A stretch of 64,000 nt of DNA from an uncultured Comamonadaceae bacterium (lineage in GTDB: Bacteria > Pseudomonadota > Gammaproteobacteria > Burkholderiales > Burkholderiaceae), in contig CAMLSD010000001.1 in the NCBI GenBank assembly GCA_946482595.1, positions 1-64,000 of the forward strand, in the 5' to 3' direction. This document shows, in pieces, positions 8,290 through 18,299 of the stretch (the first letter of the stretch is position 1; each line of letters starts with the position of its first letter). Made by a program: the position numbers and the translations under genes. A model generated the notes under the pieces. It searched no databases. It worked only from the letters and a program-made list of their open reading frames with translations, and was not told the origin of the DNA.

Positions 8290-10899
8290 TCAGCAGCTGT
8301 CGAAACCGATCGCCTCCCAGGTACCGGCGTTGCGGCGCAACAGGCCAAGCTCGCCGAAGCGCCAGAGGTGCAGCCAGCCGTTGTCCACCAACTGGCGCAC
8401 CACGGCATGACGCTCGATCACTCGCTCGATCGCGACGGCCGGTGCGTCGATCAGCACGGTCAGCCGCACCGGGTCGTGCACCCAGCGCTCGCCGTCGTGC
8501 AATGACTGCTGGCTGAGTCCGATGCGAAGGTCGCCGCCATTGCCTTCGAACACCCCCACGCTGCCGCCAACCACGTTGTGCAGGAGCTTGTTGCCGCTGC
8601 CCAGTCGCACCGGGTCGCAGGTGGAGGCGTGGTACTGCCAGTTGATCCAGTGCGTCACGAGCATCGGCGCGGTCATCAGGAGTTCCAGAACACTGCCGTC
8701 GGGATCCTTGGTGGTGTCGTATTCATGCAGGAAGCTGCGCCCTTCGAGCACCGCACCCTGGCTGCGATGGCGTGGCGCGATGATGAACGAGGCATTGCCG
8801 GCCAGGCCCCATTCGGGGCGCGTCTGCGCGCCGTCATTGGCACGTCGGCGCATCGTCACCAGCAGCTCAGTATGGTCTGCACGTGGGTCGAGGCCCAGGC
8901 GCGGGGCCCGCTGGCGACGCACCTGGTCGCCGGCGCGGTCGAGCACCGGCTGCAATCGCGTCCAGCGATGGCGCGCCGATTCGGGCAGCAGGTCCAGGTC
9001 GAAGGGCTCGATTTCGTCGGTCGTGGTGTTGTGCAGTGCGGCGACGAACACGGTGTCCGGCGGCACGTCGATGCCGATGTCGTGCAGTCCGGTGCGCACA
9101 GCAGGCTCGTTCAACAGTCGGGCCAGCGCACGCGCATTGGCCTCGCCGGTCTGCCCGCAGCAGGCGCCGCAGTCGAGTGCGGCGGCATGGGCATTGTTCT
9201 CACTCTGGCTGCCGTGGCCCACCAGCAGCACCAGAGGCGCCAGCGGCGCCTGCGGCGCGGCCAGTCCCATGGCCGTCAGCACGCGGCCGGCGAGCTGCAC
9301 CTGGTCCGCAGGAGCGAGGTTGCGCAGCGCGGGACGGCAGACGGCGCGGTAGCGGGGCGGCAGGCCGGCCAGGTCGTCGTTGGCTCGCGCCTGGCTGCCG
9401 GGGCGCAGCCATCCGGCCAGCTTGCCCAGGTAGGCGGCACCCGCGGCCTCGACGAATGAAAACGCAGAGGCGGGCCAGCGGCTCGCGGCGCTCCAGGGCG
9501 CGGCCGCCGCCCAAGAGCGCTGACGGGCCGACACCGCGGCAGCGGTCATCGCGGCAATGCCGTCGTGTGGGCGTTGGCTTGCCAGGAGACCGCCATCGTC
9601 GTCCTGTGGCGTCCGGCCCGGCTCGATCGCCTCGGTCAGTTCGATCGAAGGTGCAAGCAAGCCCGGCAGTTGTGGCCGGCGAGCCTGGGTGCCCAGCGGG
9701 GTGTAGGCCGCCGGCAGCCCGAAAAACCCGGCAAAGCCGATGGTCTGCACGGCCGGCCAGACCGATTCGATCGCCTGCCGCATGGGCTCGCTGCGCACAT
9801 CGATGCAGAACACTGCCTGCACCTCGGCGCGCGTCGGCGAACCCGCCGCTGCGGGCGACACCGGGGGGGGCGTGCTGCCGGCGGTACAGGCGAGCCGGTG
9901 GACGAGCTGGCGCTGGTAGGCCGCATCCCAGGCGAGCTGCCACACCTCGTCTGGCAGCAGCAGTTCCTCGGCCTGCGCGAGCAGCTCCGGTGCATGCTGC
10001 CACTGCGCCTGCAGTGCGGTGAAGGCGCGGTGCGTGGCTGCGTCGTCCTTGCACTCGAGCAGGATGGCGCCCCAGGCGAGGCGGATGGCCAGCAGCTCGC
10101 GCAGGTGCGGGTCGCTGCCGCCGTCCAGCCGCGCCTGCCAGCCAAGGTAGGCACACCAGGATGCCCATCCTTGCACGGTGAGCAGCACGGCCTCCAGATA
10201 GTCGGCCCACACCGACGCGGGCAGGCCCAGCCGCTGCAGCACCCATCGTTCGGCGTCCTGCCGCGTCTCGGGCAGCGCATGCAGTCGACGGCCCAGGTCC
10301 GGCAGACCCATGAGGGTGCCGATGCCGTGGTCGTGGGTGAGGGTGTCGCGCCAGAAGGTGTACAGCCCCTGCGTGCGCTCGGGATGCCACTGTCCCTGCT
10401 GGTCATCGAAGTAGGCGGCACAGGTCTGACTCACCTGGTGCGTGATCGCATCGCGCCAGCCGAGCCGCGTGTGGCGTTGCGGGTCGTCGTCGAGCACGTC
10501 GATCAACAAGGGCAGGCGCGGCAGCGCCGGCCGCGCGTTCAGCGCAGCGATGCACTCGCGCACCGTGAGCCCGGCTGCGGGCTTGAGTGTCTGCAGCGCG
10601 TGTTCGAGGTCGGACTGGGTGATCCGGCCGGCCTGCCATGCCTGGCGCACCTGCGCGCGGGGCGCGAGCACCTGCATGTCGGCCAGCACGGCCAGGCGCG
10701 CGGCAACTTCGCGCACGGGTCGCGAGATCCTTCCCCAGTGGGGGTTGACCGCAATGGCGCGGTCCAGCGGCCAGGCGGGTGCGATCGACTGGCAGGCGCG
10801 CTCGCAGGCGGTGTCGATGCGATCCTGAGCGAACGGATCGTGGACGGTCGACACTTTTGCGGCGGATTCGCTGGCGGCGGGGTGATCCAGGGTTTCCAA
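8290..10899 (-). CDS. dabA: DabA, inorganic carbon transporter subunit (DUF2309, UPF0753)
   Basis: DabA is the beta-carbonic-anhydrase-like subunit of the DAB pump, which couples an ion gradient to one-way hydration of CO2 so that bicarbonate accumulates in the cell. The four zinc-site residues are in the expected pattern: Cys365 and Asp367 (VFCIDVRSEP), His562 (LVGHGSQSENN) and Cys577 (ALDCGACCGQ), with the same C-x-D and H-x14-C spacing as characterised DabA. Length 869. There is no ATG near the start. The TTG at 10899 has GGAGAG just upstream and starts 20 bases after the dabB stop; an earlier TTG at 10935 would overlap dabB. No RuBisCO or carbonic anhydrase gene is in the window. Confidence 0.92.
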   Translation of the reverse strand: METLDHPAASESAAKVSTVHDPFAQDRIDTACERACQSIAPAWPLDRAIAVNPHWGRISRPVREVAARLAVLADMQVLAPRAQVRQAWQAGRITQSDLEHALQTLKPAAGLTVRECIAALNARPALPRLPLLIDVLDDDPQRHTRLGWRDAITHQVSQTCAAYFDDQQGQWHPERTQGLYTFWRDTLTHDHGIGTLMGLPDLGRRLHALPETRQDAERWVLQRLGLPASVWADYLEAVLLTVQGWASWCAYLGWQARLDGGSDPHLRELLAIRLAWGAILLECKDDAATHRAFTALQAQWQHAPELLAQAEELLLPDEVWQLAWDAAYQRQLVHRLACTAGSTPPPVSPAAAGSPTRAEVQAVFCIDVRSEPMRQAIESVWPAVQTIGFAGFFGLPAAYTPLGTQARRPQLPGLLAPSIELTEAIEPGRTPQDDDGGLLASQRPHDGIAAMTAAAVSARQRSWAAAAPWSAASRWPASAFSFVEAAGAAYLGKLAGWLRPGSQARANDDLAGLPPRYRAVCRPALRNLAPADQVQLAGRVLTAMGLAAPQAPLAPLVLLVGHGSQSENNAHAAALDCGACCGQTGEANARALARLLNEPAVRTGLHDIGIDVPPDTVFVAALHNTTTDEIEPFDLDLLPESARHRWTRLQPVLDRAGDQVRRQRAPRLGLDPRADHTELLVTMRRRANDGAQTRPEWGLAGNASFIIAPRHRSQGAVLEGRSFLHEYDTTKDPDGSVLELLMTAPMLVTHWINWQYHASTCDPVRLGSGNKLLHNVVGGSVGVFEGNGGDLRIGLSQQSLHDGERWVHDPVRLTVLIDAPAVAIERVIERHAVVRQLVDNGWLHLWRFGELGLLRRNAGTWEAIGFDSC

Positions 10900-10918
10900 G
10901 GTGGCTCTCCGGCAAGGT

Positions 10919-12532
10919 TCAGCGGGTGGCTTCAAGCGGTTGCGACGATGTGAGCGTCAGGCGGCGCGCAGCGTCGGGGCGGGCCCAGGCGCCGGGCCAC
11001 AGGCGCAAGGCCAGCCGGGTGTAGAACTCATCGAGATAGAAGCCCGCGTAGCTCCAGCGGCGCCAGCTTTCCAGTGCCGTGGGGCGCCACTGCAGGGTGA
11101 CCAGTGCCACGTACAGCAGGGCCATGCCCAGCAGGGCGATCAGCCCGGTGCGCGTGTCGGGCTGATCGCTCAGGCCCAGCGGCAGGCCGTGGGCCAGGGC
11201 CGTCAGCAATGCCAGGGTGCAGACGAGGGCCAAGCCACTGGCCGCGCGCCATGCCAGCGTGGCGCCGGGCACCGAGCCACGCCGTGGCAGCCACAGCAAC
11301 GGTGCCCAGGCCAGCGACAGCACGGCACTCCACCACATGGGCCAGGCAGCGGCGCCTGCAAGCTGCAGGGTGGTCAGCACGGCCGCGAACGCCACGACCG
11401 GGGCGGCCACCAGGCTTGCAGACGCAGTCGGAGCCTCGACCGCCAGTCGGGACAGCCTGCCATGACGCACCACCGAAGATGCCGCCAGGAAGGCATGCGC
11501 CTTGTAGAGCGAGTGGCCCAGCAGGTGCAACGCCGCGAGCGTGTAGAGACCGAGCCCGCATTCCAGCACCATGAAACCCATCTGAGCCACGGTCGACCAG
11601 GCCAGCCTCACCTTGATGCTCACCCGCGTGAGTATCACCAGTCCGGCCAGCACCGCCGTGCCCAGCCCGAAGCCCACGAGCAGCCAGCGTGCGAGCGGGG
11701 CCACGTCGAGCAGCGGCGCGAAGCGGATGAGCACGTATCCGCCCAGGTTCACCACACCGGCATGCAGCAATGCTGACACCGGCGTTGGGGCCTCCATCAC
11801 CTGGATCAGCCAGCCGTGAACCGGCAGGAGCGCAGTACGCAGCACCACGGCCAGCACCAGGCACACGGCGCTGGCCTGCAGGAGCGGCGAGCTGCCCGTC
11901 TGTGCGAGATGCAGCCAGAGGGCCGACAGGCTGCCGCTGCCGACTTCGGACCAGGCCAGCGCCGCCGCGGCCAGCAGCAGCATGTCGGCCAGCCGGTCGG
12001 CCAGGCGCTTCTTGTGAGCGGCCAGCAGCGCGAACGGGCGATGCCCGTAGAAGCACAGCAGTCCCTGCAGCGCCGTTCCCACGGCCATCCACGCGGCGAT
12101 CAGCACCAGCCAATGGTCTGCCAGGGTCAGCAGGTGCACGGCAGCCAGCACCGTGGCGAACCCCGCGATGTAGCGGCGCTGCTCGGGCTCGCCCTGCAGG
12201 TAGCGCGACGAGAAGCTGCCGATCACCAGACCCAGCCCCTGGACAAGCACGCTCATCCAGGCCGCCCAGGGGGTCAGGGCCAGTCCAGGGAGTTCGACGA
12301 GACCGGCGATCGAGAAGAGGCCGGCCATGCGGTCGGTGTCGAGACCGTGGAGGAGTCCGGCCAGGGCCAGCGTGCACAGGCTGGCCACCCATGCCACGGC
12401 AGCCAGTGTCCGGAACACCTGCCACTGGGCGGTCAGGCTCGTGCGCCTGCGAATCGCAAACAGCGCGGACAGTGCCATCAGCACAGTGGGCACCAGGGCA
12501 GACAGCGGAAGCAGCAGATCGAGAAGGTTCAT
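10919..12532 (-). CDS. dabB: DabB, membrane subunit of the DAB inorganic carbon pump (NuoL-like)
   Basis: 537 residues, almost entirely hydrophobic, of the proton-conducting antiporter family (NuoL/MrpA-like) that includes DabB. The core signature is present: HGWLIQVMEAPTPVSALLHAGVVNLGGYVLIRF and later LGHSLYKAHAFLAAS. Its role is to supply the cation flux that drives DabA, with which it forms a complex in the inner membrane. The start is the ATG at 12532 (MNLLDLLLPLSALVPT); the frame is open to 12562 but the extra residues precede the first membrane helix. dabA follows directly. The gene is divergent from a LysR gene across a control region with nested inverted repeats. Confidence 0.93.
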   Translation of the reverse strand: MNLLDLLLPLSALVPTVLMALSALFAIRRRTSLTAQWQVFRTLAAVAWVASLCTLALAGLLHGLDTDRMAGLFSIAGLVELPGLALTPWAAWMSVLVQGLGLVIGSFSSRYLQGEPEQRRYIAGFATVLAAVHLLTLADHWLVLIAAWMAVGTALQGLLCFYGHRPFALLAAHKKRLADRLADMLLLAAAALAWSEVGSGSLSALWLHLAQTGSSPLLQASAVCLVLAVVLRTALLPVHGWLIQVMEAPTPVSALLHAGVVNLGGYVLIRFAPLLDVAPLARWLLVGFGLGTAVLAGLVILTRVSIKVRLAWSTVAQMGFMVLECGLGLYTLAALHLLGHSLYKAHAFLAASSVVRHGRLSRLAVEAPTASASLVAAPVVAFAAVLTTLQLAGAAAWPMWWSAVLSLAWAPLLWLPRRGSVPGATLAWRAASGLALVCTLALLTALAHGLPLGLSDQPDTRTGLIALLGMALLYVALVTLQWRPTALESWRRWSYAGFYLDEFYTRLALRLWPGAWARPDAARRLTLTSSQPLEATR

Positions 12533-12579
12533 GGCAAGGCGACGTGTCAGCGGTCCCGCCATGGTGTCGGCATTGAATC

Positions 12580-12627
12580 ATTCTGTAAAATACATAGATA
12601 TCAACGATATGTTCCATAAAACAGAAT
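12580..12627. promoter_or_regulatory. Divergent dabB / lysR control region with nested inverted repeats
   Basis: An island of AT-rich DNA in GC-rich surroundings. An outer inverted repeat ATTCTGT (12580-12586) / ACAGAAT (12621-12627) encloses an inner perfect repeat ATATC-AAC-GATAT (12598-12610). The two share the same centre within one base. This nested symmetry fits a LysR tetramer binding a recognition and an activation site. The downstream arm ends one base before the lysR start codon, so autorepression is likely. Confidence 0.7.
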
Positions 12628-12628
12628 C

Positions 12629-13555
12629 ATGGATCTGGAACAGTTCAACTTTCACCACCTGTTCTATTTCTGGCGCGTGGCCAAGACCGGTCACCTGACA
12701 CGCGCGGCCCAGGATTTGCACGTGTCCCAGTCGGCCCTGTCGGCACAGATCCGGCAGCTCGAGGACCGGCTTGGCGAGCCGCTGTTCGATCGCGAAGGGC
12801 GCCGCCTCGTCCTGACGGCCACCGGGCAGCTGGTGCTGTCGTATGCCGAAAACATCTTCGGCCTGAGTCAGGAGCTGCTGGGACGCCTGCAAGGCCGCAG
12901 CGAGGGCAGGATCCGCCTGCGCGTGGGCAGCGTCGCCACGTTGTCGCGCAACTATCAGGAGAACTGGATCCGTCCCTTGCTTGCCGATCCCGGCGTGGTG
13001 CTCACGCTCGAATCCGGCATGATCGAGGGGCTGCTGGATCGCCTGGTGCGGCACCAGCTGGACGTGGTGCTCGCCAACGAGGCGGTGGCCTCCGACCCCG
13101 ACCGCCCGCTGCATTGCCGGTTTCTCGGCAGCCAGGCGATCTCGCTGGTGGGGCCGGCTGCCGACTGGGCGGGCCGCACGCTGCGCATCCCTGAAGACCT
13201 TGATGGCGTGGACCTCGCGCTGCCCGGTCCGCGGCATGCGCTGCGTGCCCAGTTCGACGCGCTGTGCATGACCGCGGGGACGCGTCCGCGCCTGCGCGCC
13301 GAGGTTGACGACATGGCCATGCTGCGTCTGATCGCGCGCGACAGCGGCTGGCTGACCGTGCTGCCCGAAGTGGTGGTGCAGGACGAACTGCGCAGCGGCA
13401 GCCTCGTGCGCGTGGGGCAGACCCTGCTGCTCCAGGAGCAGTTCTATGCGATCACCACCCCACACCGGCATCGCATCGAACGGCTCGAGCAACTGCTTGC
13501 CAGCTCCCACGGCCCGTCGGCCCAGGCAGACAAGCCGCAGCAGCCAGGGCCCTGA
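12629..13555 (+). CDS. LysR-family regulator, divergent from dabBA
   Basis: 308 residues. The N-terminus (MDLEQFNFHHLFYFWRVAKTG, then the helix-turn-helix LTRAAQDLHVSQSALSAQIRQLE) is typical of the NhaR-like branch of LysR proteins. The effector domain (about 95-295) is complete. Divergent orientation from dabB and the shared operator region make this the likely regulator of inorganic carbon uptake; LysR proteins of the CcmR/CbbR kind do this in autotrophs, though this one belongs to a different subgroup. It ends two bases before the convergent HPP gene. Confidence 0.9.
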   Translation: MDLEQFNFHHLFYFWRVAKTGHLTRAAQDLHVSQSALSAQIRQLEDRLGEPLFDREGRRLVLTATGQLVLSYAENIFGLSQELLGRLQGRSEGRIRLRVGSVATLSRNYQENWIRPLLADPGVVLTLESGMIEGLLDRLVRHQLDVVLANEAVASDPDRPLHCRFLGSQAISLVGPAADWAGRTLRIPEDLDGVDLALPGPRHALRAQFDALCMTAGTRPRLRAEVDDMAMLRLIARDSGWLTVLPEVVVQDELRSGSLVRVGQTLLLQEQFYAITTPHRHRIERLEQLLASSHGPSAQADKPQQPGP

Positions 13556-13557
13556 GG

Positions 13558-14748
13558 TCAGCCGGGCCGGACAGCCCGATGCATGGCGCGCACCAGGTCT
13601 GACTGCGTGATCATGCCCACCAGCGTGTGCGTCGCATCGACCACGGGCAGGTGGTGGTGGCCGCCCTCTGAGAACAGCGGCAGCAGCTCGATCACATGCT
13701 GGTCGATGCCGGCCACCCGCACCCGCCGGGTCATGACCTGACCGATCGTCACCCGGTGATCGGGCTCACGCCCGTCGCTGGCCAGCATGTGGCGCACGAA
13801 GTCGGCCAGCGTGGCGATGCCCACGATGTGGCCGGCACCGTCGACCACCGGCAGGGCCTTGATGCGGTGCGAGCGCATCAGCGTCCAGGCCTGCTCCAGC
13901 GGCAGGTTGCGCGACACGCTGATCGCCGGGCTGGACATGATGTCGCGGCAGCGCAGTTCGCCCAGGTTGCGACGGTAGGCGGCAGCCTCGGCCAGGTGCA
14001 GCAGTTCTTCCAGGTCGTCGCGGCTGACGTCCAGCACCTGGTTGTAGTGCGCCAGTGCTGCATCGAGGTCGCCCGCGGTGAAGCGCGACCCGGCGCCGGG
14101 TTCGGGTTGCGGTGGCTGCTGGGTGTGCGGATAACGGCGCCCGGTGAGGCTGTTGAACAAGGTGCCGGCCGACACCAGCAGCGCCGAGTTCAGCAGGATG
14201 GGCAGCAGCGCAAAGCGCGGGTCCGCGATGTGGGTCAGCACGGCCAGGAGCGCCGTGGCACCGCCGGGCGGGTGCAGGCAGCGCAGCACGAACATCACTG
14301 CGATCGCACTGCCGACTGCCACTGCGCCGGCCACGGCCGGATCGCCGATGGCCGTGGCGCACACCAGGCCCACCAGCGCCGACACGGTGTTGCCGCCGAT
14401 CACCGCCCAGGGCTGAGCCAGCGGGCTGGACGGCACCGCAAACACCAGCACCGCGCTGGCACCCAGCGGCGCGGCCAGCCAGGGATCGATCCCGAATCGG
14501 CTGGCGACCCAGCGGCTGAGCACGCCGGTCAGCAAGATGCCCACGGCTGAGCCCAGCACGGCGCGCGAGCGTTCACGGGCATCGACACGCAAGGGGCCAG
14601 GCAGCCAGGCGGCCAGCCAGCGCAACACAACGACAGCAGTTCGGGTCACGGCGGTGGCCGGGCAGGGCGGGGCAGGTGCGGCGCGGCGCGCGGCACGACC
14701 CGATCCGACCCGGCAGATTGATCCAGATTGGTGCGAATTGTGCTTCAT
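13558..14748 (-). CDS. HPP family membrane protein with two CBS domains
   Basis: 396 residues. The N-terminal half is an HPP membrane domain of four to five helices with the name-giving motif LRCLHPPGGATAL (about 156-168). The C-terminal half carries two CBS domains (CRDIMSSPAISVSRNLPLEQAWTLM... and IGQVMTRRVRVAGI...), which usually bind adenine nucleotides and sense energy state. HPP proteins have been linked to nitrite transport in plastids and cyanobacteria; the role here is unknown. The ATG at 14748 has an AGGA ribosome site and is overlapped by the first TGGTGC inverted pair of the gdhA control region. Residues 1-40 are Arg/Pro-rich and precede the first helix. Confidence 0.88.
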   Translation of the reverse strand: MKHNSHQSGSICRVGSGRAARRAAPAPPCPATAVTRTAVVVLRWLAAWLPGPLRVDARERSRAVLGSAVGILLTGVLSRWVASRFGIDPWLAAPLGASAVLVFAVPSSPLAQPWAVIGGNTVSALVGLVCATAIGDPAVAGAVAVGSAIAVMFVLRCLHPPGGATALLAVLTHIADPRFALLPILLNSALLVSAGTLFNSLTGRRYPHTQQPPQPEPGAGSRFTAGDLDAALAHYNQVLDVSRDDLEELLHLAEAAAYRRNLGELRCRDIMSSPAISVSRNLPLEQAWTLMRSHRIKALPVVDGAGHIVGIATLADFVRHMLASDGREPDHRVTIGQVMTRRVRVAGIDQHVIELLPLFSEGGHHHLPVVDATHTLVGMITQSDLVRAMHRAVRPG

Positions 14749-14817
14749 GGCACCATCCTGGGTTTGTCTCTGATCTTTCGATCTGTTTTGGTGCGTTCTG
14801 TCGTCGACAATGCACCA
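14729..14817. promoter_or_regulatory. Duplicated TGGTGC...GCACCA inverted pairs between the HPP gene and gdhA
   Basis: TGGTGC occurs at 14729-14734 and 14789-14794, and its complement GCACCA at 14750-14755 and 14812-14817. This gives two inverted pairs with 15- and 17-base spacers inside the 109-base divergent region. The half-site resembles that of NtrC (GCACCA/TGGTGC), which would suit a nitrogen-assimilation gene, but the spacing and orientation differ from a standard NtrC site and no clear sigma-54 promoter is visible. Confidence 0.5.
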
Positions 14818-14857
14818 TTTCGGTTTTTATCTTGTCGACCCTCTCAGGAAACCCTTG

Positions 14858-16201
14858 ATGAAGTACGCCTCCTCGCATGCGTTCATGGAGCATGTTGCGC
14901 AGCACAACCCCGGTCAGCCCGAGTATCTGCAGGCCGTCACCGAAGTGATCGAAAGCCTCTGGCCGTTCGTCAGCGAACATCCGCGCTATGCCGAGCACGG
15001 CCTGCTGGAGCGACTGGTCGAGCCCGAGCGGGTGATCATGTTCCGGGTGTCCTGGGTGGACGACCACGGCCAGGTGCAGGTCAACCGCGGCTATCGCATC
15101 CAGCACAGCCTGGCGATCGGGCCGTACAAGGGCGGGCTGCGCTTCCATCCGAGCGTCAACCTGTCCATCCTCAAGTTCCTGGCCTTCGAGCAGACGTTCA
15201 AGAATGCGTTGACCACCTTGCCGATGGGCGGGGGCAAGGGCGGCTCGGACTTCGACCCCAAGGGCAAGAGCCCGGGCGAGGTGATGCGCTTCTGCCAGGC
15301 CTTCGTGAGCGAACTGTTCCGCCATGTGGGCTCGGACACCGACGTGCCGGCCGGTGACATCGGCGTGGGCGGGCGTGAGGTCGGCTACATGGCCGGCATG
15401 ATGAAAAAGCTCACCAACCGGGCCGACTGTGTGTTCACCGGCAAGGGGCTGTCGTTCGGCGGTTCGCTCATCCGCCCCGAGGCCACCGGCTATGGCACGG
15501 TGTACTTCGCCGAAGAGATGCTCAAGCGCCAGGGCATGGGCTTCCAGGGCATGCGGGTCAGTGTCTCGGGGTCGGGCAATGTGGCGCAGTACGCCGTCGA
15601 GAAGGCCATGGCCCTGGGCGCCAAGGTGGTCACGGTGTCCGACTCCAGCGGCACCGTCATTGACGAGGAAGGCTTTTCGCCGGCCAAGCTGGCCGAGTTG
15701 CAGGAGGTCAAGAACCACCTGTACGGCCGCGTCGACGAATACGCGCGCCGCGTGGGCGCCCGTTTTGAAGCGCGCAAGTCGCCGTGGCACGTGCCGGTCG
15801 ACGTGGCGCTGCCTTGCGCGACCCAGAACGAGCTCGACGGCGAGGCCGCCCGCGTGCTGGTGGGCAATGGCGTGAAGTGTGTGGCCGAGGGCGCCAACAT
15901 GCCGTCCACGCTCGAGGCCATTCGCGTCTTCGAGGAGGCTCGCATCCTGTATGCGCCCGGCAAGGCCAGCAATGCCGGCGGGGTGGCCACGTCCGGACTC
16001 GAGATGAGCCAGAACGCCATGCGCCTGAGCTGGAACCGTGACGAAGTGGACGCGCGGCTGAGCAGCATCATGCGCAACATCCATGATGCCTGCGTGCGCC
16101 ACGGGCGCCGGGCCGACGGCAGCGTGAGCTATGTCGATGGCGCCAACGTGGCCGGTTTCGTGAAGGTGGCCGACGCGATGCTGGCCCAGGGCGTCATCTG
16201 A
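14858..16201 (+). CDS. gdhA: NADP-specific glutamate dehydrogenase
   Basis: Interconverts 2-oxoglutarate plus ammonium and glutamate; a main route of ammonium assimilation. 447 residues from the ATG at 14858, the usual length of the hexameric NADP enzyme, with AGGA at 14847-14850 as ribosome site; an upstream in-frame ATG at 14810 lies inside the inverted repeat of the control region and is unlikely. Substrate-site motifs GPYKGGLRFHPSV and LPMGGGKGGSDFDPKG (catalytic Lys) are present, then the nucleotide-binding VSVSGSGNVAQYAVEKA. It is followed by a strong hairpin and appears to be monocistronic. Confidence 0.97.
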   Translation: MKYASSHAFMEHVAQHNPGQPEYLQAVTEVIESLWPFVSEHPRYAEHGLLERLVEPERVIMFRVSWVDDHGQVQVNRGYRIQHSLAIGPYKGGLRFHPSVNLSILKFLAFEQTFKNALTTLPMGGGKGGSDFDPKGKSPGEVMRFCQAFVSELFRHVGSDTDVPAGDIGVGGREVGYMAGMMKKLTNRADCVFTGKGLSFGGSLIRPEATGYGTVYFAEEMLKRQGMGFQGMRVSVSGSGNVAQYAVEKAMALGAKVVTVSDSSGTVIDEEGFSPAKLAELQEVKNHLYGRVDEYARRVGARFEARKSPWHVPVDVALPCATQNELDGEAARVLVGNGVKCVAEGANMPSTLEAIRVFEEARILYAPGKASNAGGVATSGLEMSQNAMRLSWNRDEVDARLSSIMRNIHDACVRHGRRADGSVSYVDGANVAGFVKVADAMLAQGVI

Positions 16202-16209
16202 GCGATGCA

Positions 16210-16246
16210 CCGGCACGGCCCAGGCGTTGACCGAAGGCCGTGCCGG
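16210..16246 (+). terminator. Terminator-type hairpin after gdhA
   Basis: Perfect 11-bp stem CCGGCACGGCC / GGCCGTGCCGG with a 15-base loop, 8 bases after the gdhA stop. There is no U-run, as is common in very GC-rich genomes. Confidence 0.65.
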
Positions 16247-16298
16247 GGTGATGGGCGGCGTCGGGCGGAGCCGGGGCGTTGCGGGACAATGCGGCTGA

Positions 16299-18187
<1,889 letters not shown>

Positions 18188-18235
18188 CACCGTGCGCCTG
18201 CCGCACCGCCCGATGCACGGGCAGGACGCGGGTTC

Positions 18236-18253
18236 CCCAGGAGTTTCCCTGGG
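18236..18253. terminator. Stem-loop between ldcA and yejA
   Basis: CCCAGG / CCTGGG stem with a six-base AGTTTC loop, 49 bases after the ldcA stop and 46 before the yejA start. It may end the tadA-ldcA transcript or form part of the yejA leader. Confidence 0.35.
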
Positions 18254-18299
18254 CAGGTGCCGCGTGTGGGACGGGCATGCTTCGTGCAGAATGCGCCGC

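Noticed and set aside
14749..14857. Sigma-54 promoter for gdhA
   Set aside because: TGGCAC occurs at 14748-14753, but the matching -12 element (TTGCA/T) is absent at the right spacing.
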